Positions 1 to 7,445 of a stretch of DNA of 23,250 nucleotides are shown piece by piece (the first letter of the stretch is position 1; every line of letters begins with the position of its first letter). The position numbers and the translations under genes are program-made. Source of the stretch: a virus; the IMG/VR virus record IMGVR_UViG_3300036785_000871, positions 1 through 23,250 of that record; one strand, given 5' to 3'. The notes beneath the pieces are model-generated. The model had not been told where the DNA came from, ran no database searches, and saw nothing but the letters and a program-made list of their open reading frames with translations.

Positions 1-123
1 GGGTGCCCCGAGGCCCGCCCCAGGAGCCCCGGAGAGGGAGGGTGCCCGACCGGCGCGGGTGAGGGTGGGGGATGCGCCAGGGTGCCCGTAGGCCCGCCCA
101 GGGTGTGCCCAGGGGAGGGAGGC
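1..123. repeat. GC-rich non-coding end with imperfect direct repeats
   Basis: Two similar 22-23 base units lie at 1-23 and 80-101, both beginning GGGTGCCC and sharing the core AGGCCCGCCC. The GGGTGCCC core also appears alone at 40-47 and in altered form near 101-110. I see no convincing coding sequence. The stretch lies just past the stop of the primase gene, at the downstream end of the leftward operon. It could be a spacer, a transcription end region or a recombination scar; there is no T-run typical of an intrinsic terminator. Confidence 0.45.
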
Positions 124-1710
124 TCAGATAGTGGCGAGCAGCCGCCGTGCCTCGGCGCGGGCGCGATCGCGATCGATAAGGCCGACCCCGAGCGCGGGCA
201 GAAGCACCGCCTCGGCGGCGGCGGCCAGGCCGTTGTAGAGCTGGTCCCGCCAGTCGGCGCCGGCGAGCATCGCATCGCGCAGGCGGGCGAGATCCGGGGC
301 GGTGGCGAGGTCGAGGTCCGCGAGCTCGTCCGCGATGTCGGGGACAAGGTCGGGGACCGCGGCGATCAGCCGGAACAATGCCTCCAGGCGCGGGCGGGTG
401 TCGGCGATCGCCGCAACCGGCGTCTGCGGGGCGTCCAATGCGCGAGAAAAGAAGTTTAGATATTCGGTACGTACCGCCGTGTTTTTAATAATAGCGCAGT
501 CCGCCGCGAGCCGGGCGCGAAGGCCAGCGGCGCGTTCAGGGGTGTCATTGGGGTGAAGTGCGGCTTCGATCCGGAATAGGAACCGGGACAGCGGCGTTGC
601 GGCTGATACGACCCGGTCGATCGCGGCGCGACCTTGCGAGCGGATAAGCGAGTCCGGATCTTCACCGGCAGGCAGCCGGGCGAAGAACAAGCTGCGCTCG
701 GGCTGCAGGAGGGGTAGCGCGAGCTTCAGCACGCGCTTGGCTGCTGCAGTACCAGCCGCGTCTCCGTCGAAACAGCAGATGGGCTCGGCCCAACTGCGCC
801 AGAGCTCGTGCAGGTGCTCGGCGGTCATGGCGGTACCGAGGGTCGCGACAGCCGGCAGGCCGACCCGGTGGAGCGCGATAGCATCCATCGGGCCCTCGAC
901 GACCAGTATTGCCTCGGCGAACCTGCGTGCTGCCCCGTCGGTTGGCGCAGGTTTTTCGAGCGACGCAGCTCTAGCCGAGGCAATTCCGTACAGCGTCTCG
1001 CGCTTCTTGAAAAGAAGGCTTTCCGGGGAATTAAGATATTTGCGATCCTCTGTGGCCGAGAGCGTTCGTCCGGAGAAGGCGATCACCCGGCCGCGCCGGT
1101 CGGCGATCGGGAACATGACGCGGCCACGGAAGAAATCGTAGAGGACGCCTTTCTCCTGGTGCTTGGCGATGAGGCCAGCTTCTAGTAGCTGCTGGTCGTC
1201 ACCCGCCTTGAAGGCCAGCTGCAACTCGTGCCATTCGTCGGGGGCCCAACCGAGCCGGTACTTGCGAATGGTGACCTCGTCGAGGCCGCGACCACACAGA
1301 TATTCCCAGGCTTTTGTTCCAGGCTTCATCCGGCGCTCGAACCACAGGGCGGCGCCCTCGAGGACGTCGTGGAGGTTGGCTTCGCGCTCGTATTGCTTGC
1401 GTTCCTCGGGCGATCGCCGCGGCACCTCGAGGCCGGCAAGCTCTGCCAGGCGTTCGACTGCCTCGATAAAGTCGAGGTTTTCGGTGCGCTCGATCCACGC
1501 AATGGTGTCGCCGCTCGCGCCGCAGCCGAAGCAATGAAAGAACTCCTTAGCGTCGACGACATAGAACGAGGGGGTTTTCTCGTTATGGAAGGGGCACAAC
1601 CCTTTCAGCTCGCCGCGCCCGGCGGGAATAAGTTTCACGCGCTTAGCGACCAGCTCCGACAGGATATGGCGGCGGCGCAGCTCGTCGAGGAAGGCGGGAG
1701 GGACGCTCAT
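124..1710 (-). CDS. dnaG: DnaG-type DNA primase
   Basis: A primase that lays RNA primers for phage DNA replication. The N-terminus has a CHC2 zinc-binding domain (C39, H42, C60, C63, in CPFHNEKTPSF and HCFGCG). The middle holds the primase core, with GRVMFPI near 196 and FSGRTL near 212. The Toprim domain carries VVEGPMDAIAL (E272) and FDGDAAG (D315, D317), the expected metal ligands. At 528 aa it is somewhat shorter than usual bacterial DnaG, and I see no clear DnaB-binding C-terminus, as expected if it serves a phage helicase. Its ATG overlaps the upstream stop by 4 bases, which fixes the start. It is the last gene of the leftward operon. The probable partner helicase is in the rightward operon at 15443-16975. 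Confidence 0.96.
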   Translation of the reverse strand: MSVPPAFLDELRRRHILSELVAKRVKLIPAGRGELKGLCPFHNEKTPSFYVVDAKEFFHCFGCGASGDTIAWIERTENLDFIEAVERLAELAGLEVPRRSPEERKQYEREANLHDVLEGAALWFERRMKPGTKAWEYLCGRGLDEVTIRKYRLGWAPDEWHELQLAFKAGDDQQLLEAGLIAKHQEKGVLYDFFRGRVMFPIADRRGRVIAFSGRTLSATEDRKYLNSPESLLFKKRETLYGIASARAASLEKPAPTDGAARRFAEAILVVEGPMDAIALHRVGLPAVATLGTAMTAEHLHELWRSWAEPICCFDGDAAGTAAAKRVLKLALPLLQPERSLFFARLPAGEDPDSLIRSQGRAAIDRVVSAATPLSRFLFRIEAALHPNDTPERAAGLRARLAADCAIIKNTAVRTEYLNFFSRALDAPQTPVAAIADTRPRLEALFRLIAAVPDLVPDIADELADLDLATAPDLARLRDAMLAGADWRDQLYNGLAAAAEAVLLPALGVGLIDRDRARAEARRLLATI

Positions 1711-2153
1711 TTGATGTGCTCCAGGTGTTTGGCATTAACCCAGATGTCGCGATGCTCCAACAATGGGACAAAATGATCGGCGAGTAATGCGCTGGCTTGA
1801 GTCCCCTTATCAATGTTCACCGCGACTAGGAGATCACCTTCCTGTTTTCCTTCGCTGGTTCGCAATACCGTTGCAGTGAGACCTGGTGGCCTCAGATAAT
1901 CGCAGGGTAGTGTCCTCACGCGGTCTCCCGGAAAGAAAGGCTGGGGCTCATTGCTGTGATCCAGCGGTTCGTAGTCAGCAAATAGATAGAACCCGCCGTT
2001 GGCGCGGATGAAAAAGAATTGGCCGCGGCCAAGGTCGTCGCTTGTGATGCCGGCAAATTGGATTTCGCAGACACATCCGTCGGCGTCTTCTGCCCCTACC
2101 AAAAGATTCCCGTCAACCCGGCTGAGAATATTGCGTAATTCGTCAACAGTCAT
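1707..2153 (-). CDS. conserved-type phage protein of unknown function
   Basis: A 148-aa acidic soluble protein with no family I can name. It starts MTVDELRNILSRVDGN and has a beta-rich middle with many aromatic and glycine residues, for example GQFFFIRANGGFYLFADYEP. No signal peptide or membrane segment is visible. Its start and stop both sit in 4-base overlaps, with the gene before it (stop at 2150) and with the primase. It is therefore very likely translated with them and may act in replication, but the function is open. Confidence 0.75.
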   Translation of the reverse strand: MTVDELRNILSRVDGNLLVGAEDADGCVCEIQFAGITSDDLGRGQFFFIRANGGFYLFADYEPLDHSNEPQPFFPGDRVRTLPCDYLRPPGLTATVLRTSEGKQEGDLLVAVNIDKGTQASALLADHFVPLLEHRDIWVNAKHLEHIK

Positions 2154-2443
2154 GGAGCTTTTACTTCGTCATGTTTGAAAAACTCGGCGCGCAAACTATC
2201 GTAAAGCTCTACTTTGAACTTGTCGGTAAGGTCAACCATCGTTCCATCCGATAGCTTGTGTGGCCTAGCCACAACATAGGCTGCAACCCGGATTAATCGG
2301 TCCTGCCAATGCGCGGCGCGCGCTTGGAATTCAACGATGGCTTCTTTGGCAGTCGCGAGGCATCTCTGGCATTGTCCACAGGCTGACCCAAGCATCCAAC
2401 TGCCTTTGCATAAGGCCTCGCCCGAATTTGGCCACCCGCTCAT
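2150..2443 (-). CDS. small protein with a CxxCxxC cluster, unknown function
   Basis: A 97-aa protein. The N-terminal third contains cysteines at about residues 12, 22, 25 and 28 (ACGQCQRC), a likely zinc-binding knuckle. An alpha-helical stretch rich in Ala and Arg follows, then an acidic C-terminus (DKFKVELYDSLRAEFFKHDE). Both ends overlap neighbours by 4 bases (ATGA), so start and stop are well supported. The role is not recognisable; a nucleic-acid-binding or adaptor function in the replication/recombination operon is a guess. Confidence 0.7.
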   Translation of the reverse strand: MSGWPNSGEALCKGSWMLGSACGQCQRCLATAKEAIVEFQARAAHWQDRLIRVAAYVVARPHKLSDGTMVDLTDKFKVELYDSLRAEFFKHDEVKAP

Positions 2444-3006
2444 GTGCTCCCCCTTAATTCTTTGCGAGCCGCCGCTATCGCCTGATTAAGCAGCGCCATC
2501 CGATCAGCGTCGCCCCCAGCGTCAGGGTGCGCGGTGCGCGCCATCAGCTTGTAAGCCGACTCGACCCGCGCGAGAGTGATACCTTCGTCGCGTACCTGTA
2601 GGACGCTTCGCCAATTTGGCGCCGGCAGCGCCTTGAACCCGGCGAAGGCCGCGCGCACTAGTGCTAACGTGCCATGCCGCAACTCGACACGGCGCGCCTC
2701 AAGCACGTGGTGGATCGCTTGGAGGTTGGCCTCGACGGTCGTGTAGCGGTCAACCGGGATGCAGATTTGCATCTCCTCCCACTTGAACCACGCCGCGACG
2801 CCAGGATCAACCGGACGAGTAGCCCCGAGCGTCACGTTTGATGAGAGCACAATATCTTTGACCGGCCTACCGCTGTCTGTCCCAAACAGCCGCAGTGAGG
2901 TCTGGACGTTCTGGAGCGCGACGGGAAGCGACGTCTTGAACTTACCGGTCTCACGGCTCTTGGTGCGCGGGAAGCCCTCCGGCCACGAGAGCGGGAACGC
3001 AGTCAC
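2440..3006 (-). CDS. J-domain (DnaJ-like) phage protein
   Basis: About 188 aa. The C-terminal 45 residues form a compact J-domain-like helix pair with the diagnostic HPD at about 160-162 (ARTAHPDAGGD), preceded by VESAYKLM and followed by LLNQAIAAARKEL. J-domains stimulate the ATPase of Hsp70 (DnaK). The N-terminal 110 residues (VTAFPLSWPEGFPRTKSR and on) resemble a domain often found in front of this J-domain in phage early operons; that is from memory of the family. I choose the GTG at 3006 because it overlaps the upstream TGA as GTGA, like the other junctions. An ATG at 3042 would add 12 residues and overlap the upstream gene by 40 bases. It may recruit host DnaK to phage replication complexes, as chaperones act in lambda replication. 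Confidence 0.85.
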   Translation of the reverse strand: MTAFPLSWPEGFPRTKSRETGKFKTSLPVALQNVQTSLRLFGTDSGRPVKDIVLSSNVTLGATRPVDPGVAAWFKWEEMQICIPVDRYTTVEANLQAIHHVLEARRVELRHGTLALVRAAFAGFKALPAPNWRSVLQVRDEGITLARVESAYKLMARTAHPDAGGDADRMALLNQAIAAARKELRGST

Positions 3007-3227
3007 GATCTCTGTTCCCAATAGCGACCATCCGGACCGCATGACGCGGAATGATTACGCATCGTAAGGCAATCAGTTAGCCGCTGGTCCTGCGGGACGC
3101 CGGTAACGTAATCGATCAATGGTGGTTGTCGTGCGAGCGGGTGGCGACAAAACCAGTGATAGGGGTAATGCACAGACAGATCCGCTCCACGGTCCTCGGC
3201 CCATTGGCAATCTTTGCAGAGCCTCAT
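3003..3227 (-). CDS. small cysteine-rich protein, unknown function
   Basis: A 74-aa protein beginning MRLCKDCQWAED, with cysteines at about 4, 7, 27, 53 and 63. It ends in a CGPDGRYWE motif. The spacing (CxxC, then FCRHP, then DC, then CGP) suggests a small zinc-binding fold, and similar CGP-x-G-x-xW endings are familiar from short phage proteins of unknown function. The ATG overlaps the stop of the ATPase gene by 4 bases, and the stop overlaps the GTG start of the J-domain gene. It is certainly placed as a gene; its function is unknown. Confidence 0.75.
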   Translation of the reverse strand: MRLCKDCQWAEDRGADLSVHYPYHWFCRHPLARQPPLIDYVTGVPQDQRLTDCLTMRNHSASCGPDGRYWEQRS

Positions 3228-4984
3228 CCCTCGGGTACCCTTATCACCGTCCCATCCGGTGCAAGAATAGGCACCGGGATATTGGATTTTGCTGGACGTG
3301 ATGGTTCATCGGCCATCGCCTCGGCGAGCGGCACAGCGACGCCGTCGCTGATCCACCAGGTGCCGCCGAGGTTCCACTTGGACAGTTCGGGTGCGAGGCC
3401 GGGGCGCGCCAAACTCATGGCGACCAGCGCAGGCATCTCGCAGCGCGCCAGCAGATTAAATAATTCCTCCCTGCCGGAGCCGACCAGGAGGTCCGCGCGG
3501 TCGATGACGACCATGCCGCTTTGATCGCGCATCGCCATGGCGAGCTGCAGCACGGTGCGGACGCGGAATTGCTCGCTTTCGCTCAGGAGGGCATATGGTC
3601 TGCCGGCATAGGTGACCGCGATGTCTTCGGTCACTGCAACTTGCCGCCAGTTGGCTGCGCCGCACAGCTCACCCAATGCTTTGTTGAAGGCGTCGATGCC
3701 GCCCGCGAGTTTTTTCTGTCGCAATCCGGTGGGCGCCAACACGTCGATCACCCGTTGCAGCAACTCCCATCGCGCCGCGGCGGTTTCGGCATGCTCCAAC
3801 TGGCGTTTGAACTTCAGCGCGTCGCGGGCATTGGCCTCGTGGCCCCTGGCGACTTCGATGGACTGCGTGGAGCCTTGGCGCGACTTGGCCTCCTCGTACG
3901 CGGCAGCGGCGGTGCGCGACTCTCGAACAGCTTGCTCGGCTGCGTTGTGTGCTGATCCGGCGGTGGCGACCGCGCCTTGACACCTGGAAAGTGTCCCGTC
4001 GGCGTCGGCGATAGCTAATCTGATGTCTTTTGCATTAGCAGCCGCCGTGAATTTCTCCAAGGTCGTTGCGGCGAGGTCGCGCTTGATCGTCAATAGACCG
4101 CCGCAATGCGGGCAGGCGATGCCGCTGGCAGCTCCGGTATCCGGGAGGTTTGCTCGAGCCTTCCGCGCCGCGTCAACATTCTCCTGGGCTTTTCTCAAAG
4201 CTTTGAGCGCCAACTCCAGGGCCGCTTCCCGGTCAGGCAGCGCGCCCGCCAGCTGCTGCAGGCGCTGCATCTCGGCCTCGCCGACAGCCTGGTTGCGGAC
4301 GGCTTCCTCGAGCGCGTCGCCGGCGGCTCGGGCGCGTTGCTCGAGCTCTTCCTCGGTATAGTCGTCGAGCGCCGGGTAGTAACCCTCCGGGCGCCAATTC
4401 TTCGACTTCACCGACCCCCAATGTTCGCCGGTAGCCGCCTCCCATTGGCCTTTGGCCTTGGTGCCGTTTTCAGCTTGGCGCTTATGCGTGGCGGTCCACC
4501 CGTCGCGGTCGATCAGGCCCCATAGCTGATCCAGCGCCTCAGGGTCGAAATATTCATCCAATTCCGCTATCAGATCCTCCTTGGTGGGGGCGATCGGCAG
4601 ATACGGCTCGAGCATTGTGAGCCGCTCCTTCGGGGCAGTCGTCGCCAGTGAAACCAGACCAGTGGCGACCGCGCTGGCGCGGGGCGGCTGTCCTTTGGTC
4701 GACAGTCGGCAGGCAGGCCATTCGAGATAGGCGGCGCCGTCCGGGCCGGAGATTTCGATTATTGCTTTGGCGGCGCCGTCGTGCACCAGGAGGGCCGCGT
4801 CTTTCTCTTTGAGCTCTAGTGCCCGGAAGAGCAGGCCAGACTCGGCCGCGAGCGCAGCGGCAGCAGCCTGTAGCACGGATGTCTTGGCGGCGAAGTTCTC
4901 GCCGGCGAGCAGCGCGATCGGCGCGACCGTGAGCTCGGCCTTGACGAGGCCTCGGAAGTTTTGGGCTCGGATGGCGATGGTCAT
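3224..4984 (-). CDS. Rad50/RecF-like ATPase with zinc-hook-type CxxC
   Basis: A 586-aa ABC/SMC-type ATPase, probably a partner in phage recombination or end processing. The N-terminus has IRAQNFRGLVKAEL followed by a Walker A-like GENFAAKTS (28-36). Long Ala/Glu/Arg-rich coiled coils (about 210-285 and 300-410) flank CPHC at 291-294, the layout of a zinc hook or RecF/SbcC-like apex. A signature-like LSESEQFR is at 467-474 and a Walker B-like VVIDRADLL at 492-500. Two positions deviate: Walker A has Ala instead of the last Gly before Lys, and Walker B has Arg after the Asp instead of Glu. It may hydrolyse ATP poorly or use other residues. Both ends overlap neighbours as ATGA. Such ATPases often sit beside RecT and exonuclease genes in phages. 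Confidence 0.88.
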   Translation of the reverse strand: MTIAIRAQNFRGLVKAELTVAPIALLAGENFAAKTSVLQAAAAALAAESGLLFRALELKEKDAALLVHDGAAKAIIEISGPDGAAYLEWPACRLSTKGQPPRASAVATGLVSLATTAPKERLTMLEPYLPIAPTKEDLIAELDEYFDPEALDQLWGLIDRDGWTATHKRQAENGTKAKGQWEAATGEHWGSVKSKNWRPEGYYPALDDYTEEELEQRARAAGDALEEAVRNQAVGEAEMQRLQQLAGALPDREAALELALKALRKAQENVDAARKARANLPDTGAASGIACPHCGGLLTIKRDLAATTLEKFTAAANAKDIRLAIADADGTLSRCQGAVATAGSAHNAAEQAVRESRTAAAAYEEAKSRQGSTQSIEVARGHEANARDALKFKRQLEHAETAAARWELLQRVIDVLAPTGLRQKKLAGGIDAFNKALGELCGAANWRQVAVTEDIAVTYAGRPYALLSESEQFRVRTVLQLAMAMRDQSGMVVIDRADLLVGSGREELFNLLARCEMPALVAMSLARPGLAPELSKWNLGGTWWISDGVAVPLAEAMADEPSRPAKSNIPVPILAPDGTVIRVPEG

Positions 4985-5181
4985 TTCTTCCCCTCAAGCT
5001 TGCTTCGTGCGGGATTTTGGTTTGGGTTGAAGAGCGTCTGTGGACTGTGAGAGTCACCGACCTTCCACCCGAGCACCTCGTTCGCCGCGACGACCAATGC
5101 CACCGCTTCATTGAAAGGCATTGGCTCGGAGCAGCTCCAGACGCCGGTGGCGATCACGACGCTGCAGACCAGGAGCATCAT
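4981..5181 (-). CDS. small exported or membrane-anchored protein, unknown
   Basis: A 66-aa protein with a hydrophobic N-terminus (MMLLVCSVVIATGVWSC, residues 1-17) and a polar C-terminus ending in Lys/Glu. The hydrophobic stretch could be a signal peptide or an uncleaved anchor; the Cys at 17 is not in a clear lipobox. The start overlaps the stop of the basic 54-aa gene (AATGATG) and the stop overlaps the ATPase start (ATGA). The function is unknown. Confidence 0.65.
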   Translation of the reverse strand: MMLLVCSVVIATGVWSCSEPMPFNEAVALVVAANEVLGWKVGDSHSPQTLFNPNQNPARSKLEGKK

Positions 5182-5342
5182 TTATTATCACCCCGGGACA
5201 TCCGACAATAGCGCAGCAGCCGGCTGAGCGAGCTATTGCCGCCGGCCAGATACTTTGCGCGGTAGGCGTGGGCGGTCAGGCTCGAAGTCGGCGACTTCTG
5301 CGGCCGCTTTGGTTTGCGCCTTGTTTTGGTGCGGTATGACAT
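5178..5342 (-). CDS. 54-aa basic protein, unknown function
   Basis: I translated this short frame by hand. It starts MSYRTKTRRKPKRPQKSPTS and ends RLLRYCRMSRGDNK. It is strongly basic, particularly in the first 16 residues, so nucleic acid binding is possible. Its TGA (5178-5180) overlaps the ATG of the next gene at 5181 in an ATGA arrangement. Its ATG lies 3 bases after the stop of the 37-aa membrane gene. The exact overlap at one end and tight packing at the other are the main evidence that it is a real gene; I recognise no family. Confidence 0.6.
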   Translation of the reverse strand: MSYRTKTRRKPKRPQKSPTSSLTAHAYRAKYLAGGNSSLSRLLRYCRMSRGDNK

Positions 5343-5345
5343 GGC

Positions 5346-5459
5346 TCAGATGAGGCTCAGCACGACGGCCATCACAAGCACCGTGACCGTCGCCATCGAC
5401 AGATAGAACCACGGCAATTCGTTCGGCTGGTTGACCACGAGACGGTGGAAGCGGTTCAT
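5346..5459 (-). CDS. 37-aa single-span membrane microprotein
   Basis: I found this by reading the gap between annotated-size genes. The product begins MNRFHRLVVNQPNELPWFY and ends with a hydrophobic run (LSMATVTVLVMAVVLSLI) that would span the membrane once and reach the C-terminus. The ATG at 5459 overlaps the upstream gene's TGA (5456-5458) as ATGA, matching the operon's rule, and the next start lies 3 bases past its stop. A tail-anchored topology with the N-terminus in the cytoplasm is likely. The function is unknown; small membrane proteins in early phage operons can affect host envelope processes or superinfection. Confidence 0.6.
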   Translation of the reverse strand: MNRFHRLVVNQPNELPWFYLSMATVTVLVMAVVLSLI

Positions 5460-5764
5460 TTACCACCACGCCACGTCGGGTCGGGGATGGCGATCTCGTT
5501 CCACTGCCCGACTTCACAGAATGCATTGGCGTTGAAGACGAGCTCGGCCGCGCGCTCGGCGGTGTACCGCCCGGCGCGATCCATGCGAGAGCTGTAGCCG
5601 ACCTCGGCGGGGGCCCACCAGGCGGCGTGCTCTTCCGACCAAATTAGCCACGGTTGTTTATCGTAGAGCATTCGCTCGATCGTCCGCTTCACTTGGCCCT
5701 CATCACGTGGGTCGGGGCGTGGTTTCCACTCAGGAAATCCACCCCACTGCGCCTTGGCGCTCAT
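5456..5764 (-). CDS. conserved-type phage protein of unknown function
   Basis: A 102-aa soluble protein rich in Trp and aromatic residues (WGGFPEWKPRPDP, PWLIWSEEHAAWWAP, DPTWRGG). It has a helix near 66-82 (RYTAERAAELVFNANAF). The composition is that of a compact globular protein and I recognise no motif of a known enzyme. The start overlaps the upstream stop by 4 bases, and the stop overlaps the 37-aa membrane gene start. Its family is unknown. Confidence 0.7.
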   Translation of the reverse strand: MSAKAQWGGFPEWKPRPDPRDEGQVKRTIERMLYDKQPWLIWSEEHAAWWAPAEVGYSSRMDRAGRYTAERAAELVFNANAFCEVGQWNEIAIPDPTWRGGK

Positions 5765-6015
5765 TCCGAGAACATTCCGGCGGCCCGCTGCGCCGCCTCG
5801 CGGTAGACATTGGCGATAAAGGCATTGTCCCGCTTCCCCTGAGCTAACTCAGCCGCCAAAGCCGGCTCGTGATGCCGCCTACCGGAGACCACACACAAGG
5901 ATGGGCAGCCCTCCCATAATCCTGTGGGGCCATGGCGCGGGCACTTGGCGCAAGCGCCGTCGATCAGCAAGAACACGCCACAGCCCATTAGCACACCTAA
6001 CGCCGCCTCTATCAT
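5761..6015 (-). CDS. small membrane-anchored Cys-rich protein with RecT-like tail
   Basis: An 84-aa protein. The N-terminal 20 residues are hydrophobic (MIEAALGVLMGCGVFLLIDG), followed by a cysteine-containing segment (ACAKCPRHGP, EGCPSLC) and a helical C-terminus. It ends AAGMFSE, exactly the ending of the RecT protein encoded just upstream. It starts 3 bases past the RecT stop and its own stop overlaps the following start as ATGA. Function unknown. It is either a membrane protein of the early operon or a soluble Cys-rich protein with a hydrophobic N-terminus. Confidence 0.65.
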   Translation of the reverse strand: MIEAALGVLMGCGVFLLIDGACAKCPRHGPTGLWEGCPSLCVVSGRRHHEPALAAELAQGKRDNAFIANVYREAAQRAAGMFSE

Positions 6016-6018
6016 CTT

Positions 6019-7200
6019 CTACTCCGAGAACATCCCGGCGGCGCTGGGGCGGGGCCGCGTTGCGGGCTTGGTCTGTGAAGTGTCCCGGGCAGGATCTGTG
6101 GAAGTGGTGTTTGGGGAAGTTGCCGGGGGCTCCTTTCTGGTTTGGGTTGACGATTGATCCTGCCCGGAATTCTGTTCGGTGGCGGTCTCGACAATCTCAC
6201 CGGTTTCCGGATCGACAGATTCCGTTCCGCTGGTGCGCTCGGGAATGCTCATGGTCGATCCGCCGCCATCAGCGCCAATGACTTCGCGCGCCAGTTCCGG
6301 GTCAGCCATGGCATCGATATCGATGGTGCCCATGTCGCCGCCGCTGTCGATGTCGGCCGCGGCGGCTACTTCAGCGCCGAGGTCCTGCTGCTTGGCGTGT
6401 CGTTTGATCGCCGACTTCGCTGCCATCTGATCCTCCCAGAACACCCATGGGGTCTCGGCCAGGGTAGCGGCGGCTTTCGCGAGATCCCGACTGGTCTTCT
6501 GGGACGGGCTGGCCGCCGCTTCCGCCTCGGCCTTCTCGACATTGGAGACGAGCGTGCGATAAGTTTGGGAACGCGAGCGGATTTTGTAGACATCCTCCAG
6601 GCCGAGCACAGTGAAAGCCTGGCCGTCGACCAGACCGGTGTAACAGAAGGCGCCCTGCAGCACCTCGCGCTTCACCGCGAGGTTTTTCTGGAACGCCAGG
6701 AAGGTTTCGGTCCCGATCCGATGCTCGAACTTGTCGCCGAGATAGACCGCCTCGGCCTGGACGCTCTTGACGATGGAGGTGCGGTAGAACAGCGTCACGA
6801 AGCCTTTGTAGCCAACTTGAAACTGGCACTCATAGTATTCCTCCCAAAGCCAGCTTCCCTGGCTGTCTTTTTCGATGACGCCATTGGCGTTGCGCTTTGG
6901 ACGCCGCGACTTGTACGGAATGAGGAATGCGTGTTGCTTGGGTGTATTGGGCTCGAGGCCCAGCCCGGTGGCGGCGATGAGAGCGCCCATGAAGCTGGTG
7001 GGGCTGCATTGCGCAAGCCGCGGGGTCTGCCGCACTGCGGTGATTGCGAGCCGCAGCGCCCGGTCAGCCGGCAGGTATTTGGTGGCGACCTTTTTCAACG
7101 CGTCGCGGGTTTCGTCTTCGCGAGAGAGCAGCTCACCGATGGTTGCCGGCGGCCGCGGGCGAGCAGAGGCGAGGGTGGTAAGGTTGTTGGATTGCGCCAT
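6019..7200 (-). CDS. recT: RecT family single-strand annealing protein
   Basis: This 393-aa protein belongs to the RecT family, which coats single-stranded DNA and anneals it to complementary strands in phage recombination. The core spans about residues 40-270. Features seen: AITAVRQTPRLAQCSPTSFMGALIAA near 52-77, GLGLEPNTPKQHAFLIPY near 79-96, the YECQFQVGYKGFVTLFYR stretch near 122-139, and TPWVFWEDQMAAKSAIKRHAK near 249-269. The last 110 residues are low-complexity, acidic and Ser/Thr/Pro-rich and end in AAGMFSE, resembling disordered tails that bind partners. The ATG shares its A with the upstream TGA (TGATG). The nuclease at 7730-8599 is its likely partner, making 3' single-stranded ends. 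Confidence 0.95.
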   Translation of the reverse strand: MAQSNNLTTLASARPRPPATIGELLSREDETRDALKKVATKYLPADRALRLAITAVRQTPRLAQCSPTSFMGALIAATGLGLEPNTPKQHAFLIPYKSRRPKRNANGVIEKDSQGSWLWEEYYECQFQVGYKGFVTLFYRTSIVKSVQAEAVYLGDKFEHRIGTETFLAFQKNLAVKREVLQGAFCYTGLVDGQAFTVLGLEDVYKIRSRSQTYRTLVSNVEKAEAEAAASPSQKTSRDLAKAAATLAETPWVFWEDQMAAKSAIKRHAKQQDLGAEVAAAADIDSGGDMGTIDIDAMADPELAREVIGADGGGSTMSIPERTSGTESVDPETGEIVETATEQNSGQDQSSTQTRKEPPATSPNTTSTDPARDTSQTKPATRPRPSAAGMFSE

Positions 7201-7445
7201 CAGAAGGGTTCCTTTTCGGGGAGGGCGAGAATGGCTTCAAGATCGTCAATGGCCCCTTTCAATTCCGAGCTTTCGAGCCCATACGCCCATGCGGCCAACA
7301 CGACGTACCGCGCTGGCGCGACAAGAGGATTCTGGCGATACATGATGTCTTCCAACACTTTGATTGCCGTGGTAAGTCGATCGCGGGATTCTGCGTCTTG
7401 TGCTGCAATGACATCCCTTGCGGCTTGTGCCAGATCGCCTGCCAT
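7200..7445 (-). CDS. small helical protein, first of a related tandem pair
   Basis: An 81-aa, mainly helical protein beginning MAGDLAQAARDVIAAQDAES and ending LPEKEPF. It is related to the neighbouring upstream gene: ARYVVLAAWAYG matches ARRVVWARYYTG, and LKGAIDDLEAILALPEKEP matches LKQAIGELEDIVGRPEKEP. The DNA at the two 3' ends is also similar. It abuts the previous gene (TAA then ATG, no gap) and its TGA shares a base with the RecT start. Function unknown; its place between nuclease and RecT hints at the recombination module. Confidence 0.7.
   Translation of the reverse strand: MAGDLAQAARDVIAAQDAESRDRLTTAIKVLEDIMYRQNPLVAPARYVVLAAWAYGLESSELKGAIDDLEAILALPEKEPF

Noticed and set aside
36-71. 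G-quadruplex at the left end
   Set aside because: The G-runs are not spaced as four close tracts; one gap is about 14 bases, so a standard quadruplex is not supported.
5233-5526. 97-aa minus frame across the 37-aa and 54-aa genes
   Set aside because: Two short frames with exact stop/start overlaps and protein-like sequence explain the same bases better.
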